DNA from: Saprospiraceae bacterium
Lineage (GTDB): Bacteria > Bacteroidota > Bacteroidia > Chitinophagales > Saprospiraceae
DNA length: 64,000 nt
Assembly: GCA_027488855.1 (NCBI GenBank)
Contig: JAIYAV010000207.1
Location: forward strand, 1 to 64,000
Direction: 5' to 3'
Of the stretch, positions 51,657 to 61,194 are shown in pieces (position 1 is the first letter of the stretch; each line of letters opens with the position of its first letter). The position numbers were made by a program, and so were the translations under genes. The notes beneath the pieces were generated by a model. The model searched no databases. It was not told the origin of the DNA and was given only the letters and a program-made list of their open reading frames with translations.

Positions 51657-52745
51657 ATGACCATGTTGTACCTCACTGGGATTATCCTCTCAAGTTTTCT
51701 TTTATTGTTGCTGTTGTTGAAAAAAGATAAATCCAGGGCTGATTACATCCTGAGTACCTGGATGGCGATTATGACCCTGCATCAATTGACCAATTACCTG
51801 GAGTTTTCTAAAATAGCCTATCAATATCCACACCTTTTGGGCATTGGGTTTGCGCTTCCACTCTTACATGGAATAATGTTGCATTTTTATGTAGCGGATT
51901 TGACTGGAACACAAAAATGGACATTGCGGTATATTTTGCCCCATTTTATCCCTTTTGTCCTGCTCATCCTGCTGGCTATTCCCTTTTACAGTTTGTCGGC
52001 AGAGGGGAAAAAAGAAGTTTTCCTTCAGCAAGGCGCTGGTTACGAATGGTACAGCGTGACCCAACTTCTCACCATCCTTGCTTCAGGGCTTGGTTGTGTG
52101 ATTTTGTCGCTTCGAAAAATCCAAACCGGGCAAAAAATCTTAAATCAAAATCCTAAGCACCAAAAACACTTACAATGGGTCAAGCACCTCTCCATCGGGC
52201 TAGCCATCATCTGGATATTGGTCATTTTTTTTAATGACCAGGTCATTTTTGGCGGAGTTACCGTTTTGGTGTGTGCCATTGGCATTTTGGGCATCAACCA
52301 GGTACCTGTTTTTGTAGGCAATTTTATGCCCGATCCTTCGACTCCCGCTCCTACAAGCAGTCTGCCCCGCTATGCCAAATCTGGCCTGAGTGCCAGCCAA
52401 TCCGACGCCCTTTTTGAGCAGTTGACGCAATTGATGAAAACGCAGGGAGTGTACAAAAACCCCGAACTCAGTTTGGGTGAGCTGGCTGAACTGTTGAGCG
52501 TCCATCCCAATTCCCTCTCGCAGGTGATCAATGAAAAAACGGAGAAAAATTTTTACCAGTACATTAACCAGTTACGTGTAGAGGCGTTTTTGCAAGTGGC
52601 CGCATTGCCCCACAAGCAACATTATTCCCTCCTGGCACTGGCTTTTGAATGCGGGTTTAACTCCAAATCGACCTTCAACAAGTATTTCAAGAAGCTTACT
52701 GGTGAAACACCATCTACATTTTTTTTAAGCTTAAAGCAGGCCTAA
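51657..52745 (+). CDS. membrane-embedded AraC-family transcriptional regulator
   Basis: A 362-residue regulator. The N-terminal ~230 residues hold about seven helices (for example LTGIILSSFLLLLLLLKK and PHFIPFVLLILLAIPFY), and the C-terminal ~110 residues an AraC DNA-binding domain (SLGELAELLSVHPNSLSQVINE; ALAFECGFNSKSTFNKYFKKLTGETPSTF). This sensor-in-membrane plus AraC layout is common in Bacteroidota. Signal and target are unknown. The ATG at 51657 is followed by another at 51663. Confidence 0.9.
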   Translation: MTMLYLTGIILSSFLLLLLLLKKDKSRADYILSTWMAIMTLHQLTNYLEFSKIAYQYPHLLGIGFALPLLHGIMLHFYVADLTGTQKWTLRYILPHFIPFVLLILLAIPFYSLSAEGKKEVFLQQGAGYEWYSVTQLLTILASGLGCVILSLRKIQTGQKILNQNPKHQKHLQWVKHLSIGLAIIWILVIFFNDQVIFGGVTVLVCAIGILGINQVPVFVGNFMPDPSTPAPTSSLPRYAKSGLSASQSDALFEQLTQLMKTQGVYKNPELSLGELAELLSVHPNSLSQVINEKTEKNFYQYINQLRVEAFLQVAALPHKQHYSLLALAFECGFNSKSTFNKYFKKLTGETPSTFFLSLKQA

Positions 52746-52765
52746 AAGCTAATTTTTGGCCTGCT
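52735..52765. terminator. weak hairpin at the 3' end of the AraC gene
   Basis: The stem AGCAGGCC/GGCCTGCT (52735-52742 and 52758-52765) spans the stop codon. There is no long T tract, so termination is possible but not assured; the next gene is convergent. Confidence 0.5.
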
Positions 52766-52792
52766 CATAATCTTCACCAACTCCTGAAACCT

Positions 52793-54130
52793 TCAAATTT
52801 TTATTTCCCATCCTTTTTCATAAGTCCGGCTCCAAAGCTTCATGGCCTCCTTGTCGTTGAGGATGTGCCCATTGCTCGGGTCACAATTTAGCGTTCGGCC
52901 AACGCGGAAAGCGATATTCCCCAATTGGGGCAATAAGGTAGATTTATGCCCTTCTAAAATGGGCGCATTGATGGGTTCTTTACCCCGAATGGCCTCACAG
53001 AAGTTGAGTAAGTGTTGGGTGTCGAGTTTTTCCAATGGACTCACGGTGTTGGTAGGGTCGTAAGGCGTATCGTCTTTGGCCTCAAAGACCAATTTGTTGT
53101 TGTAATCAAAAACCTGATAACTGTTGGCCCCAGGATACACAATGGTACCCTGATCACCATAAAAAATGACTCCCCGGCCACTTTGTTCTGAGTTGAAACC
53201 GTTGCAACTCCGTCCTTCCCAGGTACACGCCGTATTGTTGGGAAAATTGTAAGTGATGGTTTGGGTGTCGGGAGTTTCCCAATCGTCCTGAAAATGGAAA
53301 CGCCCACCACCCGATACCACCTTGGTCGGATAGTCTACCCCTAGGCCCCAGCGCATCACATCCAACTCGTGGGTGCCATTGTTGAGCGCCTCGCCGGTGC
53401 CCCAATGCCAAAACCAGTGCCAGTTGTAATGCACCAGATTGTCCTGGTAATTGCGGCGGGGCGCCGGGCCCTGCCACAGATCAAAATCCAGGTGTGCAGG
53501 AGCTGGCACTACCTTGCCTTTACCAATACTTTTGCGGTTGTTTACATACCAGCCCCGGGCAAAATACACCCGACCAATGACACCCCCGTGCAATTTTGCG
53601 ATCATGTCCTTGACGTTGTTGAAGGTCCTCCGCTGGCTCCCCATCTGTACATGCTGCTGGTACTTTTGGGAAGCCGCAACCAGCAATTCGCCTTCACGCG
53701 GATTGTGGCTACAAGGTTTTTCAACATACACGTGTTTACCGGCTTGCAAAGCCATGATCGCGGCAGGGGCATGCCAATGGTCTGGTGCAGCAATAGCCAA
53801 TCCGTCAAAATCCTTGCGCTCCAGCAGTTTGCGGATGTCGCTGAAACCCTGCGGTTTTTTACCGCTGAGTTTTTCGATTTCATCAATGGTTCTGGCCAAT
53901 ACCCTAGCGTCGGGATCGCAGAGATAAGCGATTTCCACGTTGGGCAATCGGGCAAAGGATTTGGCTAAAAAAAGTCCTCGGCTATTGGTTCCCATGATCC
54001 CCAGCGACACTTTTTCACTGGGGGCACTCCACAAGGAATTTTGAGCCGAAACAACTGGCGAAACCAACAATCCCGCTCCGGCCAGAGAGCTCGTATTCAG
54101 AAATTGACGGCGGCTAATTTTAACAAACAT
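52793..54130 (-). CDS. Gfo/Idh/MocA-family oxidoreductase with twin-arginine signal
   Basis: A 445-residue protein with a Tat signal (SRRQFLNTSSLAGAGLLVSPVVSA; the RR pair at residues 7-8). The Rossmann part follows (VSLGIMGTNSRGLFLA), then the EKPCSHNPREGELL motif with the catalytic Lys, and the dehydrogenase domain with NNGTHELDVMRWGLGVDYP. Exported members of the family act on sugars, often in polysaccharide use. It is the last gene in the FecR-regulated locus, 52 nt after the SusD gene, so the locus may take up a substrate that it then oxidises; this is inferred. Confidence 0.88.
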   Translation of the reverse strand: MFVKISRRQFLNTSSLAGAGLLVSPVVSAQNSLWSAPSEKVSLGIMGTNSRGLFLAKSFARLPNVEIAYLCDPDARVLARTIDEIEKLSGKKPQGFSDIRKLLERKDFDGLAIAAPDHWHAPAAIMALQAGKHVYVEKPCSHNPREGELLVAASQKYQQHVQMGSQRRTFNNVKDMIAKLHGGVIGRVYFARGWYVNNRKSIGKGKVVPAPAHLDFDLWQGPAPRRNYQDNLVHYNWHWFWHWGTGEALNNGTHELDVMRWGLGVDYPTKVVSGGGRFHFQDDWETPDTQTITYNFPNNTACTWEGRSCNGFNSEQSGRGVIFYGDQGTIVYPGANSYQVFDYNNKLVFEAKDDTPYDPTNTVSPLEKLDTQHLLNFCEAIRGKEPINAPILEGHKSTLLPQLGNIAFRVGRTLNCDPSNGHILNDKEAMKLWSRTYEKGWEIKI

Positions 54131-54182
54131 CGTAGCAGTATGAAAATGTATGAAACTTAAGCTTGCAAAAAAAAAAAGGGGT

Positions 54183-55835
54183 TTAGTACCCAGGGTTTTG
54201 ATCTACCTTCAGTTCTATGTTGGCGTCAATGAATTTTTGAGGGATGGGGAACAGCGCATGATAATCCTGGATGGAAGCCCTGCTGCGCTGGTTGTATTTT
54301 CGGACCCGTTCCACCAGCTTACCCAAACGATTCAGCGTCAGGCGGCGCAATTCTTCGGTCATCAGTTCCCGAGCTCGTTCGTCCAGGATAAAGTCGATGC
54401 TTACGTCATTCGCGGTGATGGGGGTGGCTTTAGCCCGATTGCGTACGGTGTTGATGTCGTCTGCGGCTTTTTGTTTGTCGCCCAGGGCCAAGTGAGCTTC
54501 TGCCCGCAGCAGGTAGGTTTCAGCCAAACGCATCAAGTAAAATTCCTTAAACGTACGCCCATAAGTTGCTCCGGCCAGTGCCTCGCCTTCGATTTTGCGG
54601 ATAAAGGGATAGTACCAATACATGGTATCCAGGTCTTTGGCCGTTTTCGGGTTTACTTTTTGGCCAAAAAATTTGGAAGAAGGCTCGTTGTAGTAAAAGT
54701 CGCGGCGGATGTTGTGTCGTGAATTGCGGATATCGGCTTGGGCGTCTTTCCAAATTTCGTGGTTGAAATAACTGGTACCCCGGTACCAGCCTACCGGACG
54801 GCCTAGGCTGTCAACTACCCGCATAGCAGTTTTTCCATCGGGATCTTTGATGGCAAAATAACGTGGCCCCCAAGCCCTCAAGGAACCATTGCCACCACCG
54901 CCTTTGGGGATTCCCCCCGGAGTTTGAAATTCAAATTGCAAGGTCCAGATGGTCTCTTTGTTGCCCGAAGTGCCACGGTTTTGGTTATTGTCTTTGAACA
55001 AATCCGAAAACACATCCCCGGGTTGATTGAGGTATTTCCCAAAACGGTTGGTCATCAATTGGTACTGGTTGTCGCTGATTACAGCAGATGCACTGGCTAG
55101 CGCTTTGTCATTTTGCCCCAGACTTAGGTACACCTGAGCCAGTAGGTGATCAGCAGCAGCTTTTACCGCACGACCATCCTGGCTGGTAGATTTGGGTAGC
55201 CATTGGGAGGCAAAATTGAGGTCTTCGGCCACAAAAGCCAGTACTTCGGCGCGAGTATTGCGCTTGAAATCAAGAATTGGCCCTTGCGCGACCTTATTCA
55301 CGATGGGCACCGCGCCATACAAATGTGCAAGGATGTTGTAAGCATAAGCCCTTAAAAAACGGGCCTCCGCAATAGCTGCATTTTTTTCTGCTTCATCTTT
55401 CCACACGGCTTCGGGCTTTTCGGCGTATTCAATGACTGTATTGGCGCGTGGAATCACTTTCAAATAAGCCCATTCCCAGTGGTGATTGACGGCGGAGGCG
55501 GTTGGGGTCACCCAGGTGCGGTAATCGACATAGGTGTTGATACCGGGGTCGCCAGTCATGCCTACATCGGTACCAATCTGAAAGTCCCAGATATTGCTCC
55601 CGTAGCCAAAGTCGTCGTTTTCGAAGTAGGCGCTGCGCAGTACAGCGTATACGGAAGCAAGGTAAGTATCAAAGCCCGCTTTGTTGACCAGTACCACATC
55701 GGGGTTCAAAAAAGCCTTGGGTACCTCATCCAGGATACTTTCTTCACAAGCCGTGGTGCTCATGATCAGGGCCAGGGCCAACAACACGCGGCTGAAGTGA
55801 GTTCGGAAAGCAGAGAAAAAGGGTATATTTTTCAT
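54183..55835 (-). CDS. SusD/RagB-family surface lipoprotein (locus 2)
   Basis: A 550-residue lipoprotein (LLALALIMSTTACEE, Cys about residue 29). It is a classical RagB/SusD member: WEWAYLKVIPRANTVIEYAEK, FLRAYAYNILAHLYGAVPIVNK, then YLMRLAETYLLRAEAHLALGDKQKAADDINTVR and the C-terminal ARELMTEELRR...FPIPQKFIDANI. It binds the substrate at the cell surface for the SusC partner 22 nt upstream. Confidence 0.92.
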   Translation of the reverse strand: MKNIPFFSAFRTHFSRVLLALALIMSTTACEESILDEVPKAFLNPDVVLVNKAGFDTYLASVYAVLRSAYFENDDFGYGSNIWDFQIGTDVGMTGDPGINTYVDYRTWVTPTASAVNHHWEWAYLKVIPRANTVIEYAEKPEAVWKDEAEKNAAIAEARFLRAYAYNILAHLYGAVPIVNKVAQGPILDFKRNTRAEVLAFVAEDLNFASQWLPKSTSQDGRAVKAAADHLLAQVYLSLGQNDKALASASAVISDNQYQLMTNRFGKYLNQPGDVFSDLFKDNNQNRGTSGNKETIWTLQFEFQTPGGIPKGGGGNGSLRAWGPRYFAIKDPDGKTAMRVVDSLGRPVGWYRGTSYFNHEIWKDAQADIRNSRHNIRRDFYYNEPSSKFFGQKVNPKTAKDLDTMYWYYPFIRKIEGEALAGATYGRTFKEFYLMRLAETYLLRAEAHLALGDKQKAADDINTVRNRAKATPITANDVSIDFILDERARELMTEELRRLTLNRLGKLVERVRKYNQRSRASIQDYHALFPIPQKFIDANIELKVDQNPGY

Positions 55836-55857
55836 GATCGAATTTCTTTTGGGTGAA

Positions 55858-58800
55858 TTAAAAACTCAAATTGAAGCCACCAGTGACCGAACGGGGCGTA
55901 GGATAACCGGCCCAGTTGTATCCACTTTCGGGGTCTTGTCCCACATAATCCGTAAATGTTTTCAGGTTTTTCCCACTAACATAAACCCGCAGCCCGCTGA
56001 TTTTCCATTTTTTGATCAGCTTGTCTGGGAAATCATAGGTCAAACTGACATCCTGAATGCGGATGAAATCGCGGTCGGTGTAGTAGCCATAACCCAATGG
56101 GTTGGTGTACACCAGCGAAGGCCGGGTATTGGATTTGTTTTCAGCAGTCCACCAGCCAGCGTCCAGCATATTCACCGGACGATTCGGATAGTTGTTGACT
56201 GGATCAAGCAGGTAAAAAGACTGGGCCCAACCCGTCATGGCATTGATGAATACCGAAAGGCTAAGGTTGCCGTAGCGGAAGGTATTGTTCAATCCCCAGC
56301 GATTTTTGGGATCCCGTTGGCTGATCACGGTACGGTCGTTGGGATCGAGTTTGCCATCGCCATTCAGGTCTTTGAAGCGCAAAAAACCAGGCTTGTATCC
56401 TGCGGGCAAATTGTCTCCTTCCTGATACACGCCTTCCAAAACGTAATCGTAGTTGATGTTGATCGGTTGCCCGATGAACCAGCGGTTGCCCAGGTCATCG
56501 TCTTCGCGCCCATCTTCGTTGATGTCGCTTCCATACAGGTGGACGATGCTGTTTTTATTGGTTGAAAAAACCAGGCTGGTGTTCCACTGAAATTTTTCAG
56601 TTTTGACATTGACCGTATTTAGGGTTACCTCTACTCCGGTGTTTTTGGTAGACCCAAGGTTGGTCAGAATTTGAGCAAAACCAGTAGGAGAAGGTAAAGA
56701 GCGATTGAGCAACAGGTCGTTGGTATTCATTTGGTAATACTCTATGGTACCGCCCACCCGGCCTTTGAAAAGCTCAAAATCGAGGGCTAAGTTTTGGGAT
56801 GCGGTTGTTTCCCAACGCAGGTTTGGATTACCCAGCGTAGAGGTAAACACCGCATTCACCGTGGCACCACCATCACCATATACATATTGGGTGGTGTTGG
56901 AAGTACTCAAGGACTGGTAGGGATTAATGGCCTGATTGCCCACCGAGCCATAAGAAAGCCGCAACTTAAGCAAATCAACGAAGTTGAATTTTTGCATAAA
57001 AGCTTCATCAGAAACAATCCAGCCCAAAGCTGCGGAAGGGAAAACGCCGAATTTGTGGTTGGCCCCAAATACCGAGGTTCCATCCCTCCGCGTGGTAAGG
57101 GTCAGCAAGTAGCGGTTTTTGAAACGGTAATTGATCCGTGCCATTGAAGAGATGCCATCTACCTGCTGGGCATTGGAAAAGGTTTGTTGTACTTGGGCCA
57201 GGTTGAGGTTGTTCCAACTCAATACGTCGGTAAAGAAGTTAGAAGCATTAGCGTTGGTCGATTCCCAGGAACGTTGGTTGCGCCCATAAAGCAGGGTTAC
57301 ATCTAGATCGTGGTTGCGCCCAAACTGTTTGGTGTAGGTCAGGATGTTTTCAATCATCCAATCGTAATCTTCCCGATTGTACTTTGAAGCGCTCCCCAGG
57401 TTGTTGAGGCCATTGCGCCGATAAATAGGTGAAGAGGAATAACGATGTTCCCAGCGGTAATTGGGGGAATAATTGACTCGATAACTCAGGCCACGGATAA
57501 AGGGAACATCTACGATGGCGTAAAAATTGGCAAAAAGGTTGTGCTTGATTTCCTCGTCCTTGTCCAAAACGGAAGCGAATACGGGGCTCCGCTGGATTTG
57601 GTCGTCTACGGGATAAGGAACTGGGTCGGTTTGGGCCTCGTCGTAGTACACTTTTCCATAAGGGCTCAAGGTGTAGCCCTGGCCCGTATCCGCTTCTCTG
57701 CCCGACAAATCCCGACGAGCGTATTGGGCGTTGAGGCCTACTTTGAGCCAATCCGTAATGCTGTTTTCCAGGTTGATGCGCATGGAGGTTCGATCGGCAT
57801 TGTCGTTGAGAATCAAGCCTTTTTCAAAAACCTGTGCTGCTGACAAAAAGTAGCTTGTTCGCCCCGAACGCCCTGCCACGCTCACATCGTAGGACTGAAT
57901 CGAGCCCTGTTGGGAAGTGGCCTCCCAGGGGTCAATGGTTTTTCCTTCGCGGTAATTGGCTGCTTCGGTATTCTGCAGGTAGGTGGCCACTTGGGCCGGG
58001 TCAGCCGCTTGTCCGGTTTGTTTCCTGACGTCCAGCGTTTTTTGAATGTAGCGTTCTGGGCTCAGCAATTTGATTTCGTTGCTCCAATCCGAAATGCCCG
58101 CATAGGAATTGAAGCGGATGGTTGGTTTGTCGGTGCGGCCTCTTTTGGAGTTGATTAGGATGACCCCATTGGCTGCGCGTGACCCATAAATGGCTGCGGA
58201 GGAAGCATCCTTTAAAATTTCGATGGATTCAATGTCGTTAGGGTTGATATCGGCCAGGTTGCCGTTGTAAAATACCCCATCGAGGATGATCAGCGGGTCG
58301 TTGGAAGCCGTAATCGAGCGGGTTCCCCGCACGAGAATAGAGCCTCCTTGACCAGGTCGGCCATTGTCGGTAAACTGTACCCCAGCTACCCGGCCCCGAA
58401 TGGCCTGACTGACGTTGGTATTGGGCAGGTTTTCGATTTGCTTCATGTCCATTTTGGACACCGAGCCCGTTACATTGCGGCGAATTTGTGACCCATAACC
58501 GACCACTACAACTTCGTCCAAACCTTTGATTTCTGCCTTTAATACAACGTCCACATAATTGCCTGTACCCAATGCAATTTCCTGGTTTTGAAAGCCCAAG
58601 AAAGAAAAAATCAGGGTTACAGGTTCATCTTTCAGCACCAGGCTAAATTTCCCTTCTAGATCGGTAGTGGTACCTCCAGTGGTGCCTTTGACCAAAATAC
58701 TCACTCCAGGCAAAGCTTCTCCTTTTTCATCTTTAACCGCACCATTGACGAGGCGTTCCAGAGGGGCCGCAAGTTGGGTTTCTTCGGTTTTTATTTTTTG

Positions 58801-59178
58801 CGATGTAGTACGTAGTGATTTGCTTTTTTTGAGCAAAATTCTGGTTTCAATCACTTCATAATCAATGGAAATAGGCTTTAAGATTTCATCCAAAACCGCT
58901 GACAATTTGCGCTTGGTGACATTCAGGTTCAGGCGTTGGTCTGACTTGATTTTGGTGCTGTATACAAACTTGATGTCCGTTTGTTTTTCGATTTGGCTGA
59001 GTACGCCCCGGAGTTCGAGCTGATCACCAACGATGGTGATTGGCCGATTGAGCACTTCTTGTGCGCTGGAGTTGTGGGCAAAAGCCACACTCGAACACAA
59101 CAGGGTAAGCAGCAGGTGAGAAATGGTGATTCTCATAAATTTCCGCCAATTTTTGGAAATTAGTAAGGGTTTCTTCAT
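55858..59178 (-). CDS. SusC/RagA-type TonB-linked receptor with N-terminal STN domain (locus 2)
   Basis: A 1106-residue outer-membrane protein. After the signal (RITISHLLLTLLCSSVAFA) comes an STN domain (LSQIEKQTDIKFVYSTK, about 55-115), the signalling domain that contacts FecR-type anti-sigma factors. A CarboxypepD_reg domain follows (GAVKDEKGEALPGVSILVKGTTGGTTTDLEGKF), then the plug (VSQAIRGRVAGVQFTDNGRPGQGGSILVRGTRSITASNDPLIILDGV) and a large barrel ending SVTGGFNLSF. The STN domain and the FecR and sigma genes just upstream make it a transducer as well as a transporter. Confidence 0.93.
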   Translation of the reverse strand: MKKPLLISKNWRKFMRITISHLLLTLLCSSVAFAHNSSAQEVLNRPITIVGDQLELRGVLSQIEKQTDIKFVYSTKIKSDQRLNLNVTKRKLSAVLDEILKPISIDYEVIETRILLKKSKSLRTTSQKIKTEETQLAAPLERLVNGAVKDEKGEALPGVSILVKGTTGGTTTDLEGKFSLVLKDEPVTLIFSFLGFQNQEIALGTGNYVDVVLKAEIKGLDEVVVVGYGSQIRRNVTGSVSKMDMKQIENLPNTNVSQAIRGRVAGVQFTDNGRPGQGGSILVRGTRSITASNDPLIILDGVFYNGNLADINPNDIESIEILKDASSAAIYGSRAANGVILINSKRGRTDKPTIRFNSYAGISDWSNEIKLLSPERYIQKTLDVRKQTGQAADPAQVATYLQNTEAANYREGKTIDPWEATSQQGSIQSYDVSVAGRSGRTSYFLSAAQVFEKGLILNDNADRTSMRINLENSITDWLKVGLNAQYARRDLSGREADTGQGYTLSPYGKVYYDEAQTDPVPYPVDDQIQRSPVFASVLDKDEEIKHNLFANFYAIVDVPFIRGLSYRVNYSPNYRWEHRYSSSPIYRRNGLNNLGSASKYNREDYDWMIENILTYTKQFGRNHDLDVTLLYGRNQRSWESTNANASNFFTDVLSWNNLNLAQVQQTFSNAQQVDGISSMARINYRFKNRYLLTLTTRRDGTSVFGANHKFGVFPSAALGWIVSDEAFMQKFNFVDLLKLRLSYGSVGNQAINPYQSLSTSNTTQYVYGDGGATVNAVFTSTLGNPNLRWETTASQNLALDFELFKGRVGGTIEYYQMNTNDLLLNRSLPSPTGFAQILTNLGSTKNTGVEVTLNTVNVKTEKFQWNTSLVFSTNKNSIVHLYGSDINEDGREDDDLGNRWFIGQPININYDYVLEGVYQEGDNLPAGYKPGFLRFKDLNGDGKLDPNDRTVISQRDPKNRWGLNNTFRYGNLSLSVFINAMTGWAQSFYLLDPVNNYPNRPVNMLDAGWWTAENKSNTRPSLVYTNPLGYGYYTDRDFIRIQDVSLTYDFPDKLIKKWKISGLRVYVSGKNLKTFTDYVGQDPESGYNWAGYPTPRSVTGGFNLSF

Positions 59179-59217
59179 AAATTCACTTGTTTTTTAATTG
59201 GAAAAATTGGAAAACAC

Positions 59218-59288
59218 TGCCCTTCCACAGATTGGCGTTTGTAAAGGGCAGACACCTAGCCGAAAATGTTGCTGCATTTTCGGCTTTT
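59218..59288. other. two hairpins between the fecR and susC genes
   Basis: One stem pairs CTGCCCTT and AAGGGCAG (about 59218 to 59252); the second pairs GCCGAAAATG and CATTTTCGGC (59263-59285 region). The T tract of the second lies on the + strand, not in the direction of the fecR-susC transcript. They may lower or set the ratio of FecR to SusC, or mark a separate promoter. Confidence 0.6.
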
Positions 59289-59292
59289 TTAT

Positions 59293-60297
59293 TTAGCAGC
59301 CATCTCCATTGATGAACACGACCGTGCCGCGTTTTTCATAGGTGGCGTCGATTGATTTGCAGATCAACTCCAGCTGGGTAAACATCGAGAGCCCGTTTAA
59401 ATCAGCGGTGATCTGGCATTCGCTGGTTTTGGGGTTGGTGATGACAAATTCAATCCCATACACGCTGGAGAGTCGATTCAGCACTGTTTGTAAAGGAGTG
59501 GATTCAAAAATTAACTGGGGCATAGCCGTCTCTAAACGATCAAGTGGAACTGGGTTTTCGACTATGCTGGGAATGATGTTTTGAGAACTTTCGTTGAAAA
59601 GTACACGTTGGTTGGGCGTGAGAATCACCCCATTGTGGTCATTGTTCCGATTGGGATTTTCGGTATAAACCGAAACTTTACCCGTTTTAACCACAACTTC
59701 GATTGCGTTGGACTGGGGTATGGGCTTGATGCGAAAACTGGTACCCAATACTTCGGTAACCAGAGCCCCCGCGTGTACAATGAAAGGCTTGTTTTCGTCG
59801 CGTTTGACCTCAAAAAATGCTTCACCAGTCAGGTATACTTCGCGCCGGGTTTTGTTGAAATTTTTGTCGTACAGGATGCGGCTGTGTTGTTTGAGCAGCA
59901 CGGTGGTACCATCCTCTAGTGTCACTTTTTGCTCAGCAGAGGTAGTATTGCTCAATTCGATTCCAACCTGTTCGGTTTGTTGTGCTGTGATAGGTGCCTG
60001 GGTAGCGTGAAAGGGAGTAAAAAAAAAAAAAAAAAACCAATACAAACCCAGAAAAGTAGCTGCAGCCGCACTCAACCAAATAACCCAAGGCGTTAGTTTG
60101 CGTGTACGGGTTGGGAGTTGTTGTTGAATCCCGCGCCAAATGTCTTTTTCAAGCTTTTTTTTCTGGGGCTCATCCAGTTTTTTGATTTCGTAGCCAGCTT
60201 GGTTTTTGTGCCATTCCAGCAGGTTTTGATTTTCCTCTGCGGTGGTTTTACCTTCCAGATAACGTTTGGACAAATTATTGAACTCCTGTTGAGTCAT
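59293..60297 (-). CDS. FecR-type anti-sigma factor / signal transducer
   Basis: About 334 residues from the ATG at 60297. The cytoplasmic part (1-70) is followed by one membrane helix (about 71-93; WVIWLSAAAATFLGLYWFFFFFF), then the periplasmic FecR domain (VTLEDGTTVLLKQHSRILYDKNFNKTRREVYLTGEAFFEV...TEVLGTSFRI) and a C-terminal STN-contact DUF (LETAMPQLIFESTPLQTVLNRL). It holds the sigma factor 20 nt upstream. Six Phe codons at 88-93 come from an 18-T run (sense strand). Slippage would leave only the cytoplasmic domain plus helix, which in the E. coli Fec system is enough to give signal-independent sigma activity. Confidence 0.9.
   Translation of the reverse strand: MTQQEFNNLSKRYLEGKTTAEENQNLLEWHKNQAGYEIKKLDEPQKKKLEKDIWRGIQQQLPTRTRKLTPWVIWLSAAAATFLGLYWFFFFFFTPFHATQAPITAQQTEQVGIELSNTTSAEQKVTLEDGTTVLLKQHSRILYDKNFNKTRREVYLTGEAFFEVKRDENKPFIVHAGALVTEVLGTSFRIKPIPQSNAIEVVVKTGKVSVYTENPNRNNDHNGVILTPNQRVLFNESSQNIIPSIVENPVPLDRLETAMPQLIFESTPLQTVLNRLSSVYGIEFVITNPKTSECQITADLNGLSMFTQLELICKSIDATYEKRGTVVFINGDGC
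60019..60036 (-). repeat. 18-nt homopolymer tract in the FecR membrane helix
   Basis: Eighteen A on the + strand (18 T in the gene) encode six Phe at the periplasmic end of the membrane helix. With 17 T the frame stops after 22 further codons; with 19 T it stops after 28. Both outcomes keep residues 1-93 and lose the whole periplasmic sensor domain. It could also be a sequencing artefact. Confidence 0.9.
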
Positions 60298-60317
60298 TGC
60301 ATGCTGATTTATGTGTT

Positions 60318-60875
60318 TCAATTTTGGGATTGAAACATGCTAAGGTTGTTCCTCAAAAATTTCAAGGATTTGGTAATGTGGTACTCAACGGCTTTTTCGC
60401 TCAGGTTTAATTCCCGGGCGATTTCCTTCACGGACTGATTTTCAAATCGGCTACGCCGGAATACTTCTGCACTTTTTTCAGGAAGCCGACTCAGTGCTTT
60501 TTCGATGGCATTGGCGAGCTCTAAAAAGTTGACTATTTCGTCGGTGCTGTTGTGCTGGCGGATTTCCTGAAAAATGAGGTATTCTTGGTATTTGCGGTAA
60601 CTAATTTGAGATTTGATGTAGTCGTATACCTGGTTCTTTATGGCCAGCGTCAGATATAAGTCCAGGTTTAGAATCTCTACATCTGCGCGCCGTCTCCACA
60701 GGCTCAAAAACACCTCCTGCACCAATTCCTTTGCTTCCTCCTGCACACCAGTCTGGTTGTACGCAATACAGTACAACTTGTACCAATACCGGAGATAAAT
60801 CTCCTCAAAGGCACTCATTTTTCCTTCGTGCAGCAGCAGTACCAATTGCTCGTCACCAAGCATTTTTTGATTCAT
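60318..60875 (-). CDS. ECF sigma factor (RNA polymerase sigma-70, FecI-like)
   Basis: A 185-residue sigma factor. Region 2 is FEEIYLRYWYKLYCIAYNQTG... ELVQEVFLSLWRRR (with the -10-contact region in LYLTLAIKNQVYDYI). Region 4 is ALSRLPEKSAEVFRRSRFENQSVKEIARELNLSEKAVEYHITKSLKFLR, a helix-turn-helix for -35 contact. The downstream FecR is its predicted anti-sigma partner, and the SusC STN domain the signal source, so it likely drives locus 2. Starts at the ATG at 60875. Confidence 0.93.
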   Translation of the reverse strand: MNQKMLGDEQLVLLLHEGKMSAFEEIYLRYWYKLYCIAYNQTGVQEEAKELVQEVFLSLWRRRADVEILNLDLYLTLAIKNQVYDYIKSQISYRKYQEYLIFQEIRQHNSTDEIVNFLELANAIEKALSRLPEKSAEVFRRSRFENQSVKEIARELNLSEKAVEYHITKSLKFLRNNLSMFQSQN

Positions 60876-61194
60876 TGATCTTGTCGTTGATTAAGCCGTA
60901 AACATGCCATACAGTAGAACAATTTGGAAAAACCCCTAAACGATTTTTAAAAATTTTGAGAATTTAATCGTTTGCTTATGTAAAATACTTAAAACCAAAA
61001 CATTGATGCACTTTTTTCTTGAGTACAAGGTTTTAAAAATGCGCATAAGGGCGTAAGTGGCCCAACTCATAACCTTTTTTGCTTGCAAGGAGGCTCCCAC
61101 CCTTGTAAGCACGAACGTCCTTCAGGTACGCCCTTACCCACAGCGACGCTCCACGCTCTGAAGTAGTTTTCCTTTGCACAAAACTACTTTCAAT
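60876..61194. other. non-coding region upstream of the locus 2 sigma gene and the hydrolase gene
   Basis: About 320 nt of intergenic sequence; AT-rich near the sigma gene and more GC-rich from about 61080. It presumably holds divergent promoters; no reading frame, RNA gene or clear motif was found. Confidence 0.5.
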
